8,446 bases of DNA, from assembly GCA_022701925.1 (NCBI GenBank), contig JAKONM010000275.1:1-8446 (forward strand), written 5' to 3'. This stretch comes from Microbacteriaceae bacterium (GTDB taxonomy: Bacteria > Actinomycetota > Actinomycetes > Actinomycetales > Microbacteriaceae). The notes under the pieces were generated by a model that did no database searches, was not told the origin of the DNA, and was given only the letters and a program-made list of their open reading frames with translations. Of this stretch, positions 1 to 6,655 are shown in pieces (position 1 is the stretch's first letter; each line of letters opens with the position of its first letter). Both the position numbers and the translations under genes were made by a program.

Positions 1-1047
1 CAGGCGCTGGAGCTGGCGCCCCTGGTCGACGGGCACAACGACTGGGCCTGGGAGTGCCGCATCTCCCGGCAGTACTCGGTGGACGACCTGGTGGACCAGC
101 CGGCCACGCAGACCGACGTCCGCCGTCTGCGCTCCGGTCGGGTGGGCGCGCAGTTCTGGAGCGTCTACACGGAGGACCGGCACGAGGGCGCCGTCGCCGT
201 CAAGGAGGTGCTCGAGCAGATCGACTGGGTGCACCGCCTGGTCGCGGCCCACCCCGACGACTTCGTGCTCGCCCGCTCGGCCGCCGACGTGGAGGCGGCC
301 AGGGCGTCCGGCCGCATCGCGTCGCTGCTGGGCGCGGAGGGGGCGCACTCCGTCGACGACTCGCCCGCGGTGCTGCGGATGCTCGCCGAGCTGGGCGTCC
401 GCTACCTGACCCTGACCCACAACTTCAACTCGTCCTGGGCCGACTCGGCCACCGACGAGCCCGTCCACGGCGGCCTGACGGAGCGCGGCAGGGCGTACGT
501 GCGGGAGCTCAACCGGCTGGGGATGCTGGTCGACCTCTCGCACGTCGCCGCGACGACGATGCACGCCGCCCTGGACGTGACGACCGCGCCGGTCGTCTTC
601 AGCCACAGCTCGTGCCGGGCCCTGGTCGGCCACCCCCGCAACGTCCCGGACGACGTGCTCGCCCGGCTGGCGGACAACGGCGGCGTGGTCATGGTCGCCT
701 TCGTGCCGCCCTTCGTCGACGCGGACTACCGGGCCTGGTTCGAGGGCGGACGCCAGGGGCCGGTGCCCGCGGTGCCGCTGTCCCGGGTCGCCGACCACGT
801 CGAGCACGTGCGGGACGTCGCGGGCGTGCGGCACGTCGGCCTGGGCAGCGACTACGACGGCTTCGAGCACATGCCGCAGGGCATGAGCGGGGTCGACGGG
901 TACCCGCCGCTGCTCGAGGAGCTGGCGCGCCGCGGCTGGAGCGCCGCCGACCTGGCAGGCCTCGCGGGCGCGAACGCGCTGCGGGTGCTGCGGGCGACCG
1001 ACGAGGCGTTCGCGGGCCGCCGCGGGCCGACCGCGCTCGTCCTCTGA
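1..1047 (+). CDS. M19-family membrane (renal-type) dipeptidase, 5' end outside window
   Basis: This is a zinc-dependent dipeptidase of peptidase family M19, which hydrolyses dipeptides, including ones with a C-terminal D-residue, and some related amides. The frame is open from base 1 and 348 residues are visible. The family signature DGHND sits at residues 10-14, with His12 and Asp14 as expected metal ligands. GAEG at 111-114 gives the bridging Glu113. LSHV (His181) and SHSSCRAL (His202) supply the other metal histidines, and GSDYDG at 282-287 carries the conserved Asp. LTLTHN at 136-141 and HPRNVPDD at 211-218 are also typical. Since DGHND normally lies near the N-terminus, probably only a few residues are missing. 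No signal peptide can be judged. The gene lies 118 nt before a peptide-class ABC importer on the same strand, suggesting cleavage of imported dipeptides (inference). The family call is secure; the substrate is not. Confidence 0.95.
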   Translation, partial: QALELAPLVDGHNDWAWECRISRQYSVDDLVDQPATQTDVRRLRSGRVGAQFWSVYTEDRHEGAVAVKEVLEQIDWVHRLVAAHPDDFVLARSAADVEAARASGRIASLLGAEGAHSVDDSPAVLRMLAELGVRYLTLTHNFNSSWADSATDEPVHGGLTERGRAYVRELNRLGMLVDLSHVAATTMHAALDVTTAPVVFSHSSCRALVGHPRNVPDDVLARLADNGGVVMVAFVPPFVDADYRAWFEGGRQGPVPAVPLSRVADHVEHVRDVAGVRHVGLGSDYDGFEHMPQGMSGVDGYPPLLEELARRGWSAADLAGLAGANALRVLRATDEAFAGRRGPTALVL

Positions 1048-1053
1048 CGTCAC

Positions 1054-1069
1054 GGATCGGCATCGATCC
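1054..1069. repeat. 16-bp palindrome, possible operator
   Basis: The sequence is GGATCG, a GCAT spacer, then CGATCC: a perfect 6-bp inverted repeat starting 7 nt after the dipeptidase stop. Its size and shape suit a dimeric regulator. The left half is part of the ACGGATCGG repeat that recurs 50 bp downstream. It shares bases with the hairpin at 1066-1081, so only one of the two could form in RNA at a time. An operator role is inference. Confidence 0.35.
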
Positions 1070-1081
1070 CGTCTTCGGGAT
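1066..1081 (+). terminator. Weak hairpin after the dipeptidase gene
   Basis: ATCCCG pairs with CGGGAT around a TCTT loop, giving a 6-bp stem 18 nt after the dipeptidase stop. No run of T follows (the next bases are TCACAGG), so it is at best a weak or factor-assisted terminator. Read-through into the importer genes is quite possible. Confidence 0.3.
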
Positions 1082-1155
1082 TCACAGGAAATGCGCCGGA
1101 AACGGATCGGTCCTAGCGTCGGTCCCCGTGCTCGGCCGCGGGTCGGCACCATCAC

Positions 1156-1161
1156 GAGGAG
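1156..1161 (+). promoter_or_regulatory. Ribosome binding site deciding the binding-protein start
   Basis: GAGGAG sits 4 nt before ATG 1166. It is one of the clearest Shine-Dalgarno sequences in the window and fixes the start there. The frame is also open from an ATG at 1091, but that start would put 25 Arg-rich residues ahead of an otherwise normal lipoprotein signal peptide. Confidence 0.75.
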
Positions 1162-1165
1162 ACGC

Positions 1166-2761
1166 ATGCACCACATCTCGAAGCGCGCGAGCGCGCTGAC
1201 CGCCTCCGCCGCGGCGCTGGCCCTGATCCTCAGCGGGTGCTCCGCGGGCGGCAGCGGCGGCGGGCAGCAGGCGAGCGCGAACAAGACGCTGGTCGTGGAC
1301 AACACCTTCGACCTGAAGACGTCCGACCCCGCGCGCGCGTTCGAGCTGACCGGCTCGATCGTCGACAAGGCCCTGTACGAGACCGCGCTGACCTTCGAGG
1401 GCTCGGACGTCACGAAGCCCGTGCCGCAGCTGACCACCTACTCGATGTCCGACGACGACAAGACGATCACGCTGACGCTCGACGGGAAGCACGTGTTCTC
1501 GAGCGGCAACCCCGTGACCATCGACGACATCGTGTGGTCCTACAAGCGCGTGCAGGGCATCGCGGGCAACCCGTCGTTCCTGCTCTCGAACCTGTCGACG
1601 GGCAAGCCCTTCACGATCGAGAAGACGTCCGACACCACGATGACGATCTCGGACACGGTCGCGAACCCCGCCCTGCCCTACATCCTCCCGAACCCGTCGC
1701 TCGGCGTGCTCGACTCGAAGACGCTCGAGGAGAACGGCGGCACGACGGACAAGGACGACAAGGCCGAGTCCTACCTGAACGGCAAGTCGGCGGGCTCCGG
1801 CCCGTACCAGCTGTCCTCCTACAACGCGACCAGCAAGGTCGTCTTCGTGAAGAACCCGGAGTACACGGGCACCGCGCCGAAGTACGGGCGCGTCGTGCTG
1901 CAGAACGTCACCGGGCCCTCGCAGAAGACCGACGTGCAGGGCGGTCAGGCGCAGCTGGCGCTGAACCTGAACTCGCAGCAGGTGAACGGGCTCGAGTCCG
2001 GCTCGATCAAGGTCGCGAAGACCACCTCGGCGAACGTCGGCTACCTGTGGCTGAACCAGAACGAGCAGGTCTCCGGCGGCGTCACGAACGACCCCGACTT
2101 CGTCAAGGCCGTGCGCCACGCGATCGACTACGAAGCGCTGCGGACGGTGGCGGGCAGCGGCTCGACCCAGCCCGGCGGCATCGTGCCCTCGCAGTTCCTC
2201 GGCGCCCTCGAGTCGGACGAGAACAACACGACCGACGCGGCGGCCGCGAAGTCGGACCTCGCGAGCAGCGGGTACGCCGAGCAGACGGTCACGCTGTCCT
2301 ACCCGACCGACGCGACGCTCGACGGCGTCTCGTTCGCCGACATGGCGCAGTCGGTGCAGTCGAACCTGCAGGACGCCGGCATCACCGTGAAGCTGAACGG
2401 CCTGCCGATCGCGACGCTGCTCGACTCGTTCCGCGCGGGCAAGCTGCAGGCGGGCCTCATGTACTGGGGCCCGGACTTCCCGGACCCCAGCGACTACCTG
2501 ACCTTCAGCCCCGGCGAGGGCCTGGGCCTGCGCGCCGGCTGGACCGAGTCCATGTCGCCGGAGGTCACGAAGGCCAAGGAGGCGGCGATCGCCGCCGAGG
2601 GCGACGCCCGCGCCGCCGCCTACCAGGCGTGGCAGAAGGCCTCCAACGCCGACGGCGCCTTCGTGCCGCTGGTGCAGGCCGCCCGCTACGCGGTGACGAA
2701 CGGCGTCACCGGCGTCACCCCGAACGCGATCTGGACGGTTGACCTCGCCAGCATCGAGTAG
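1166..2761 (+). CDS. ABC importer substrate-binding lipoprotein, peptide/nickel class (SBP family 5)
   Basis: This extracytoplasmic protein captures the substrate and delivers it to the two permeases encoded downstream. It has 531 residues, the normal size for DppA/OppA/NikA-type proteins. The N-terminus is a lipoprotein signal: basic residues at 6-7, a hydrophobic Ala/Leu stretch at about 10-22, and lipobox LSGC with the lipidated Cys at residue 25, followed by a Gly/Ser linker. The mature part shows family-5 features: a DPAR segment near residue 55, IVDKALYETAL soon after, a VTIDDIVWSYKR-like segment around 118-129, SGSGPYQL-type sequence near 213, and YWGPDFPDPSDYL in the C-terminal third. 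The start is set by GAGGAG at 1156. The last 23 nt overlap the next gene. Substrate cannot be read from sequence; the dipeptidase neighbour favours peptides, but nickel or metal chelates remain possible. Confidence 0.93.
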   Translation: MHHISKRASALTASAAALALILSGCSAGGSGGGQQASANKTLVVDNTFDLKTSDPARAFELTGSIVDKALYETALTFEGSDVTKPVPQLTTYSMSDDDKTITLTLDGKHVFSSGNPVTIDDIVWSYKRVQGIAGNPSFLLSNLSTGKPFTIEKTSDTTMTISDTVANPALPYILPNPSLGVLDSKTLEENGGTTDKDDKAESYLNGKSAGSGPYQLSSYNATSKVVFVKNPEYTGTAPKYGRVVLQNVTGPSQKTDVQGGQAQLALNLNSQQVNGLESGSIKVAKTTSANVGYLWLNQNEQVSGGVTNDPDFVKAVRHAIDYEALRTVAGSGSTQPGGIVPSQFLGALESDENNTTDAAAAKSDLASSGYAEQTVTLSYPTDATLDGVSFADMAQSVQSNLQDAGITVKLNGLPIATLLDSFRAGKLQAGLMYWGPDFPDPSDYLTFSPGEGLGLRAGWTESMSPEVTKAKEAAIAAEGDARAAAYQAWQKASNADGAFVPLVQAARYAVTNGVTGVTPNAIWTVDLASIE

Positions 2762-3839
2762 CGCACTCGACGAGCGCGCGGAGACCGCCGCCCGGGCCGC
2801 ACGGCCCGGGCGGCGTCTGCCGCCGCTGGTGCGCTACCTCGCGATCCGCCTGGGCCTGTCGGCCGTGCTGCTGGTGGGCGTCACGATCATCACGTTCGTG
2901 CTGACCAACCTGGTGCCGGGCGACCCCATCACCGCCGCGCTCGGCGAGCGCGCCGCCGGCGACCCGAAGATCGTCGCCGCCTACCGGGAGGCCCAGGGCC
3001 TGGACAAGCCCCCCGTCGTGCAGTACTTCGTCTACCTGGGCAACCTGCTGCACGGCGACCTGGGCACGTCGATCGGCACCCGCAACCCCGTGGTGCAGGA
3101 CCTGGCGTACGCCTTCCCCGCGACCGCGGAGCTGGCGGTGTTCGCCATCCTCGTCGCCGTGGTCATCGGCCTGACGCTGGCGCTCGTCGCGGCGCTGCGC
3201 CGCAACCGGCTGTCGGACCAGCTCATCCGCGCGGTCAGCGTCGTCGGCATCTCGGTGCCGACCTTCTGGCTGGCCGTCGCCGCCTACTTCCTCTTCTTCT
3301 TCGTGCTGCACTGGACGCCGGGCTCCGGCCGCCTCAGCGCCTTCTACGACGCTCCGCCCCGTGTCACCGGGCTCTTCACGGTCGACGCCCTGCTGGCGGG
3401 CCAGCCCGACGTGGCCGGCGACGCGCTGGCGCACCTGGTGCTGCCGGGCATGGTGCTGGCGGTCTACACGCTGGGCCTGCTGGTGCGGTTCGCCCGCTCG
3501 TCGATCCTCGACGTGCTGAACCAGGACTACGTGCGGGCCGCTCGGGCCAAGGGCCTGCCGGGGCGCCGCGTGATCACCGCCTACCTGCTGCGCGGTGCGC
3601 TGCTGCCGATCCTGACCATCGTCGGCCTGGCCTTCGGCTCGCTGCTCTCCGGCGCGGTGCTGACGGAGCAGGTGTTCGCCTGGGGCGGCATCGGGCAGTA
3701 CGCCTACCGCGCCTCGACGGCGCTGGACCTGCCGTCGATCATGGGCGTCGGACTGATCGTGGGCGCCGTGTACATCACGGTGAACTTCGTGATCGACGTG
3801 GTCTACGGCTTCGTGGACCCGCGGGTGCGCGTCGGATGA
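2739..3839 (+). CDS. ABC importer permease 1 (DppB/OppB/NikB type)
   Basis: This inner-membrane channel subunit pairs with the next gene's product. From TTG 2739 it has 366 residues. A first membrane helix at about 33-56 ends in the family motif NLVPGDP (57-63). Further hydrophobic segments lie near 128-152, 166-191, 232-251, 287-308 and 332-354. The cytoplasmic EAA-type loop that contacts the ATPase is DYVRAARAKG at 263-272, and the C-terminus VDPRVRVG matches the family ending. The start is uncertain. TTG 2739 overlaps the previous gene by 23 nt and adds an Ala/Arg-rich 30-residue tail, with GGACGG directly abutting it (too close). GTG 2829 would begin at VRYLAIRLG, where family members usually start, but also lacks a good ribosome site. 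GC3-rich codons from about 2766 mildly favour the longer form. Translation is probably coupled to the upstream stop. Confidence 0.93.
   Translation: MTSPASSSALDERAETAARAARPGRRLPPLVRYLAIRLGLSAVLLVGVTIITFVLTNLVPGDPITAALGERAAGDPKIVAAYREAQGLDKPPVVQYFVYLGNLLHGDLGTSIGTRNPVVQDLAYAFPATAELAVFAILVAVVIGLTLALVAALRRNRLSDQLIRAVSVVGISVPTFWLAVAAYFLFFFVLHWTPGSGRLSAFYDAPPRVTGLFTVDALLAGQPDVAGDALAHLVLPGMVLAVYTLGLLVRFARSSILDVLNQDYVRAARAKGLPGRRVITAYLLRGALLPILTIVGLAFGSLLSGAVLTEQVFAWGGIGQYAYRASTALDLPSIMGVGLIVGAVYITVNFVIDVVYGFVDPRVRVG
2786..2815 (+). repeat. 13-bp all-G:C inverted repeat between binding-protein and permease genes
   Basis: CGCCGCCCGGGCC (2786-2798) and GGCCCGGGCGGCG (2803-2815) are exact reverse complements around a GCAC loop. 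It is the strongest hairpin I found here. It begins 24 nt after the binding-protein stop and ends 13 nt before the alternative GTG start of the permease. No T-tract follows, so a full terminator is unlikely. Stem-loops at this place in importer operons are known to protect the binding-protein mRNA and lower downstream expression; that role here is inference. If the TTG start is used, the repeat is coding. Confidence 0.65.
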
Positions 3840-4711
3840 CCGCCGTGCCGCTGCGCCGCCGACGCGCCCCGTCCCTGCCCGTCGCCTGGCGGCGCCCCGC
3901 CGCCCTCGCCGGCGCGCTCGTGCTGCTCGCCTGGGTCGTGGTGGCGCTGATCGTGCCCCTGCTGCCGCTGGAGGACCCGCTGCGGCAGTCGGTCGGAGCG
4001 GCGTTCCAGGCGCCCTCGGCCGCTCACCTCTTCGGCACCGACCAGCTGGGGCGCGACGTGCTGTCGCGCACCCTGTGGGGCGTGCGCTCGTCGCTGCCGC
4101 TGGCCGTGGCGCTCGTCGCCGGGTCGCTGGTGATCGGCTCGGTGCTCGGGGCGCTGGCCGGGTACCTGGGCGGGGTCGTCGACGAGGTCATCATGCGCGT
4201 GGCCGACCTGGTGTTCGCCTTCCCGACGATCATCCTGGCGATGGTCGTCGCGGCGGCGCTGGGGCCCAGCCTGGTCAACGCGGTGATCGCGCTGCTGATC
4301 GTGTCGTGGCCGAACTACGCCCGGGTCATGCGGGCGCTGGTGCTGGGCGCCCGCGGCCAGGAGTACGTGATCGCCGGCCGGCTGCTGGGCGCCGGTCCGC
4401 TGACCTCGCTGCGCCGCGACGTGCTGCCGAACGTCTCGGCGCCGATGCTGGTGCTGGCCATGCTCGACTTCGGCAACCAGATCCTGCTGCTGGCCGGCCT
4501 GTCCTTCCTCGGCCTCGGCGCAGTGCCGCCGACTCCGGAGTGGGGCTCGATGGTGGCCGACGGCGTCGTGCAGTTCTCCAGCTGGTGGCTCGCCACGTTC
4601 CCGGGGCTCGCGATCTTCTCCGTGGTGGTCGCCTTCAACCTGATCGGCGACTCGCTGCGCGACGCGCTGGACCCGAGGACCGCCGGAGCCGTGCAGGGGT
4701 CCTCGATATGA
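3836..4711 (+). CDS. ABC importer permease 2 (DppC/OppC/NikC type)
   Basis: This is the second inner-membrane channel subunit, 291 residues, a normal length for the family. The N-terminus is basic (RRRR at 7-10), then comes a first helix at about 22-43. The hallmark periplasmic segment HLFGTDQLGRDVLSR lies at 65-79. Further helices lie near 90-113, 127-143, 146-157, 203-227 and 254-270. The EAA-type coupling loop runs from QEYVIAGRLLGAG (175-187) to about residue 199. LSFLGLGAVPPTPEWG (222-237) and GDSLRDALDPR (271-281) are the typical C-terminal motifs. ATG 3836 overlaps the previous stop as ATGA, and no strong ribosome site precedes it, so coupled translation is likely. The next gene again overlaps by ATGA. 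Confidence 0.95.
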   Translation: MTAVPLRRRRAPSLPVAWRRPAALAGALVLLAWVVVALIVPLLPLEDPLRQSVGAAFQAPSAAHLFGTDQLGRDVLSRTLWGVRSSLPLAVALVAGSLVIGSVLGALAGYLGGVVDEVIMRVADLVFAFPTIILAMVVAAALGPSLVNAVIALLIVSWPNYARVMRALVLGARGQEYVIAGRLLGAGPLTSLRRDVLPNVSAPMLVLAMLDFGNQILLLAGLSFLGLGAVPPTPEWGSMVADGVVQFSSWWLATFPGLAIFSVVVAFNLIGDSLRDALDPRTAGAVQGSSI

Positions 4712-5517
4712 CCGGCCTCGAGATCACGGGCCTCACCCTCGAGCTGAACGGCCGCCGCATCCTGGACGGGGTGGACGTCTCCGCGCCCGCCGGACAGGTG
4801 ACCGGTCTCGCCGGGGAGTCGGGCTCCGGCAAGACCATGACGGGCCTCGCGGTGATGGGCCTGCAGCCGGCGGGGTCGAAGGTCGGCGGCACCGTCTCCT
4901 ACGACGACGGGGAGGTGCAGGTCGCGGACCTGCTGTCGCTGCGTCCGGGGGCGCTGAACCGCATGCGGGCCAGGCGGATCGCGATGGTGTTCCAGGACCC
5001 GTCGTCCAGCCTGCAGCCGATGCTGTCGATCGGCGCGCAGCTGACCGACCACGTGCGGCACCACCTGGGGCTCTCGCGGCAGGCGGCGCGGACGCGGGCG
5101 GTCGAGCTGCTGGAGCGCGTGCAGGTGCCCTCGCCGGAGGCGGCCCTGAAGCGCTACCCCCACCAGTTCTCCGGCGGGCAGCTGCAGCGCATCGCGTTCG
5201 CGATCGCGATCGCCTGCGAGCCGAAGGTGCTGATCGCCGACGAGCCGACCACGGCGCTGGACGTCACCGTGCAGGCGGGCGTGCTGCGCCTGCTGCGCGG
5301 GCTGACGGACGACCTGGGCCTCGCGGTGCTGCTGGTCACCCACGACCTGGGCGTGATGTCGGCGGTGGCCGACACGGTCGCCGTCATGCGCCACGGCGTC
5401 GTCGTCGAGCACGGGTCGCGCTACCAGGTGATCCGCGAGCCGCGGACCGAGTACGCGAGGGAGCTGGTGGAGTCGCTGCCGCACACGCCGCCGCCCGGGA
5501 CGGGGGAGCCCGAATGA
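4708..5517 (+). CDS. ABC importer ATPase 1 (DppD/OppD/NikD type)
   Basis: This cytoplasmic ATP-hydrolysing subunit forms a pair with the next gene's product. It has 269 residues. Walker A is GESGSGKT at 36-43 and the Q-loop Gln is at 96 in VFQDPSSSLQP. The signature motif FSGGQLQR is at 154-161, Walker B with catalytic Glu is VLIADEPT at 174-181, and the switch His is 212 in THDLG. DppD/OppD proteins are usually about 320-335 residues with a C-terminal oligopeptide (HPY) domain. Here the protein ends soon after a weak version of that start (PRTEYARELVESLP), giving a size nearer to NikD or CntD. ATG 4708 overlaps the permease stop as ATGA, with AGGGG at 4695-4699 as a modest ribosome site. The open frame reaches back to 4075, but that part lies over the permease gene in another frame and is not real. 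Confidence 0.94.
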   Translation: MTGLEITGLTLELNGRRILDGVDVSAPAGQVTGLAGESGSGKTMTGLAVMGLQPAGSKVGGTVSYDDGEVQVADLLSLRPGALNRMRARRIAMVFQDPSSSLQPMLSIGAQLTDHVRHHLGLSRQAARTRAVELLERVQVPSPEAALKRYPHQFSGGQLQRIAFAIAIACEPKVLIADEPTTALDVTVQAGVLRLLRGLTDDLGLAVLLVTHDLGVMSAVADTVAVMRHGVVVEHGSRYQVIREPRTEYARELVESLPHTPPPGTGEPE

Positions 5518-6293
5518 CCGCACGTCTGCAGGTGGAGGCTGCCACCGTCACCTACCGCCAGCCCGGCCGAGGGGTGCTGACGGCCGTCGACGGCGTCGAC
5601 CTGCGGGTGGAGCCGGGCGAGGTGGTCGGCCTGGTGGGCGAGTCCGGGTGCGGCAAGTCGACGCTCGCGCGCGCCGCCTGCGGGCTCGAGCCGCTGGCCG
5701 GCGGGCGCATCCTGCTGGACGGCGAGCCGGTGCAGCGCTTGGGCCTGCGGGCCCGCGAGGTCCGCCTGCGCCGCATCCAGATGGTGTTCCAGAACCCCTA
5801 CGCGTCGCTGAACCCGCGGCGCCGCGTCGGCGCCCAGATCGAGGACGGCCGCCGCGTGGCGGCCGGTGCGCCCGCGCCGGTGGGCGAGCTGCTGGAGTCC
5901 GTGGGCCTCGACGCGGCCGCCGCCTCCCGCTACCCGCACGAGTTCTCCGGCGGGCAGCGCCAGCGCGTGGCGATCGCCCGGGCGATGGCCACCCGGCCCG
6001 ACCTCCTGATCGGCGACGAGCCGATCGCGTCGCTGGACGCCAGCCTGCAGGCGCGGGTCGCCGCGCTGATGCGGCGCGTGGCGCTGGAGAACGGGGCCTC
6101 GCTGCTGTTCATCAGCCACGACCTCGCGGTCGTGCGGGCGATCGCGGACCGCATCGCGGTCATGCAGTCGGGCCGGATCGTCGAGCAGGGCCCGGCGGAG
6201 CAGGTGTGGGCCGCGCCGCAGCACCCGTACACGCGCCGCCTGCTCGCAGCGATCCCGGTCGCCGACGGGCTGGGTCGACTGCCGGCGGTCTGA
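5514..6293 (+). CDS. ABC importer ATPase 2 (DppF/OppF/NikE type)
   Basis: This is the second ATPase of the importer, 259 residues and cytoplasmic. Walker A is GESGCGKST at 42-50, and the Q-loop Gln is 93 in VFQNPYASLNPR. The signature FSGGQRQR is at 144-151, Walker B is LLIGDEPI at 164-171, and the switch His is 202 in SHDLA. The D-loop reads ASLDASLQ. QHPYTRRLLAAIP at 236-248 is the beginning of the oligopeptide C-terminal domain, but the protein stops soon after, so it is shorter than typical DppF (about 330) and close to NikE or CntF. The loop between the Q-loop and signature is also short. ATG 5514 overlaps the previous stop as ATGA, and GGGGGAG at 5502-5508 is a good ribosome site. It is the last importer gene. 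Confidence 0.94.
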   Translation: MTARLQVEAATVTYRQPGRGVLTAVDGVDLRVEPGEVVGLVGESGCGKSTLARAACGLEPLAGGRILLDGEPVQRLGLRAREVRLRRIQMVFQNPYASLNPRRRVGAQIEDGRRVAAGAPAPVGELLESVGLDAAAASRYPHEFSGGQRQRVAIARAMATRPDLLIGDEPIASLDASLQARVAALMRRVALENGASLLFISHDLAVVRAIADRIAVMQSGRIVEQGPAEQVWAAPQHPYTRRLLAAIPVADGLGRLPAV

Positions 6294-6296
6294 GCG

Positions 6297-6322
6297 CCTC
6301 CACCGACCGGTCGATGCGGAGG
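6297..6322 (+). terminator. Imperfect hairpin after the last ATPase gene
   Basis: CCTCC (6297-6301) can pair with GGAGG (6318-6322), and the palindrome CGACCGGTCG (6304-6313) lies inside. The stem is interrupted by mismatches and a small bulge and no T-tract follows. It starts 4 nt after the ATPase stop and could mark the operon end. GCGGAG (6316-6321) can instead pair with CTCCGC (6333-6338), so two folds compete. This is weak evidence in such GC-rich DNA. Confidence 0.25.
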
Positions 6323-6350
6323 GGAGGGGCGGCTCCGCAGCGTCGCGGGC

Positions 6351-6632
6351 ATGACGGACCCCACCTCCTCGGCCGACGTCGACCTGCGCGCCGCCGCGCG
6401 CCGCCGCCCGGAGGCGAGGGCCGGCTCCTGGCGGTCCCTGGCGCACTGGGCGGTGCTGGCGGTCCTGTTCGTCGGCCTCCGGGCCGTGTCCTCGCCCGGC
6501 GGCCACGTCCGGCCCGTCCGGCCGATCATCGGCGTCGGGATCGGCGTCGCCTCCTCGTTCCTCGAGTCCTACGGCTCCCGCCGCATCACCGAGCACCGCG
6601 TCGACGCCGAGCTCGCCCGCTCGCGCGACTGA
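6351..6632 (+). CDS. Small putative membrane protein of unknown function
   Basis: I do not recognise this 93-residue protein. The N-terminal third is polar and Arg/Ala-rich. A hydrophobic stretch at about 30-47 (AHWAVLAVLFVGL core) is a likely membrane helix. A second, short one at about 58-70 (RPIIGVGIGVASSF) could be another. The C-terminal 20 residues are charged (RRITEHRVDAELARSRD). Every codon has G or C in the third position, which strongly supports real coding in this frame. The start is the only ATG, GTG or TTG I see at the 5' end, but the purine-rich stretch GGAGGGGAGGGG (6318-6329) lies about 21 nt upstream, too far for a normal ribosome site. It lies 57 nt after the importer genes and may be co-transcribed or separate. 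No function can be assigned. Confidence 0.7.
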   Translation: MTDPTSSADVDLRAAARRRPEARAGSWRSLAHWAVLAVLFVGLRAVSSPGGHVRPVRPIIGVGIGVASSFLESYGSRRITEHRVDAELARSRD

Positions 6633-6655
6633 CCGCGCCCGCCTCCGAGCACGGG

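Larger units (their letters stand above)
1048..1165 (+). promoter_or_regulatory. Intergenic control region upstream of the binding-protein gene
   Basis: This 118-nt gap separates the dipeptidase from the importer and is less GC-rich than the genes. It holds a 16-bp palindrome (1054-1069), a small hairpin (1066-1081), a 9-bp direct repeat ACGGATCGG at 1052-1060 and 1102-1110, and a 7-bp direct repeat TCGGTCC at 1107-1113 and 1119-1125. A TANNNT-type -10 candidate, TAGCGT, lies at 1114-1119 between the TCGGTCC copies. No good -35 lies 16-18 nt upstream of it; TTCACA at 1081-1086 is too far. A promoter for the importer here is likely from gene layout, but its exact position is uncertain. Confidence 0.45.

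Noticed and set aside
2701..2720. Tandem GGCGTCACC repeat near the end of the binding-protein gene
   Set aside because: It encodes GVTGVTP in frame, a plausible loop in this family, and is too short to mean more.
1237..2742. A 501-codon open frame on the plus strand inside the binding-protein gene
   Set aside because: It is a frame-shifted shadow of the lipoprotein gene. The translation is Arg-rich with no domain, while the true frame has a signal peptide and family motifs.
5200..5213. Overlapping GCGATCGC palindromes in the first ATPase gene
   Set aside because: They arise from the preferred codons for Ala-Ile-Ala, and the same octamer turns up elsewhere in the coding sequence for the same reason.
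4315..5523. A 402-codon minus-strand open frame opposite the permease 2 and first ATPase genes
   Set aside because: It is antisense to two genes with full motif sets. Its composition (Arg/Gln/His/Val-rich repeats) is typical of a complement frame and no family is visible.
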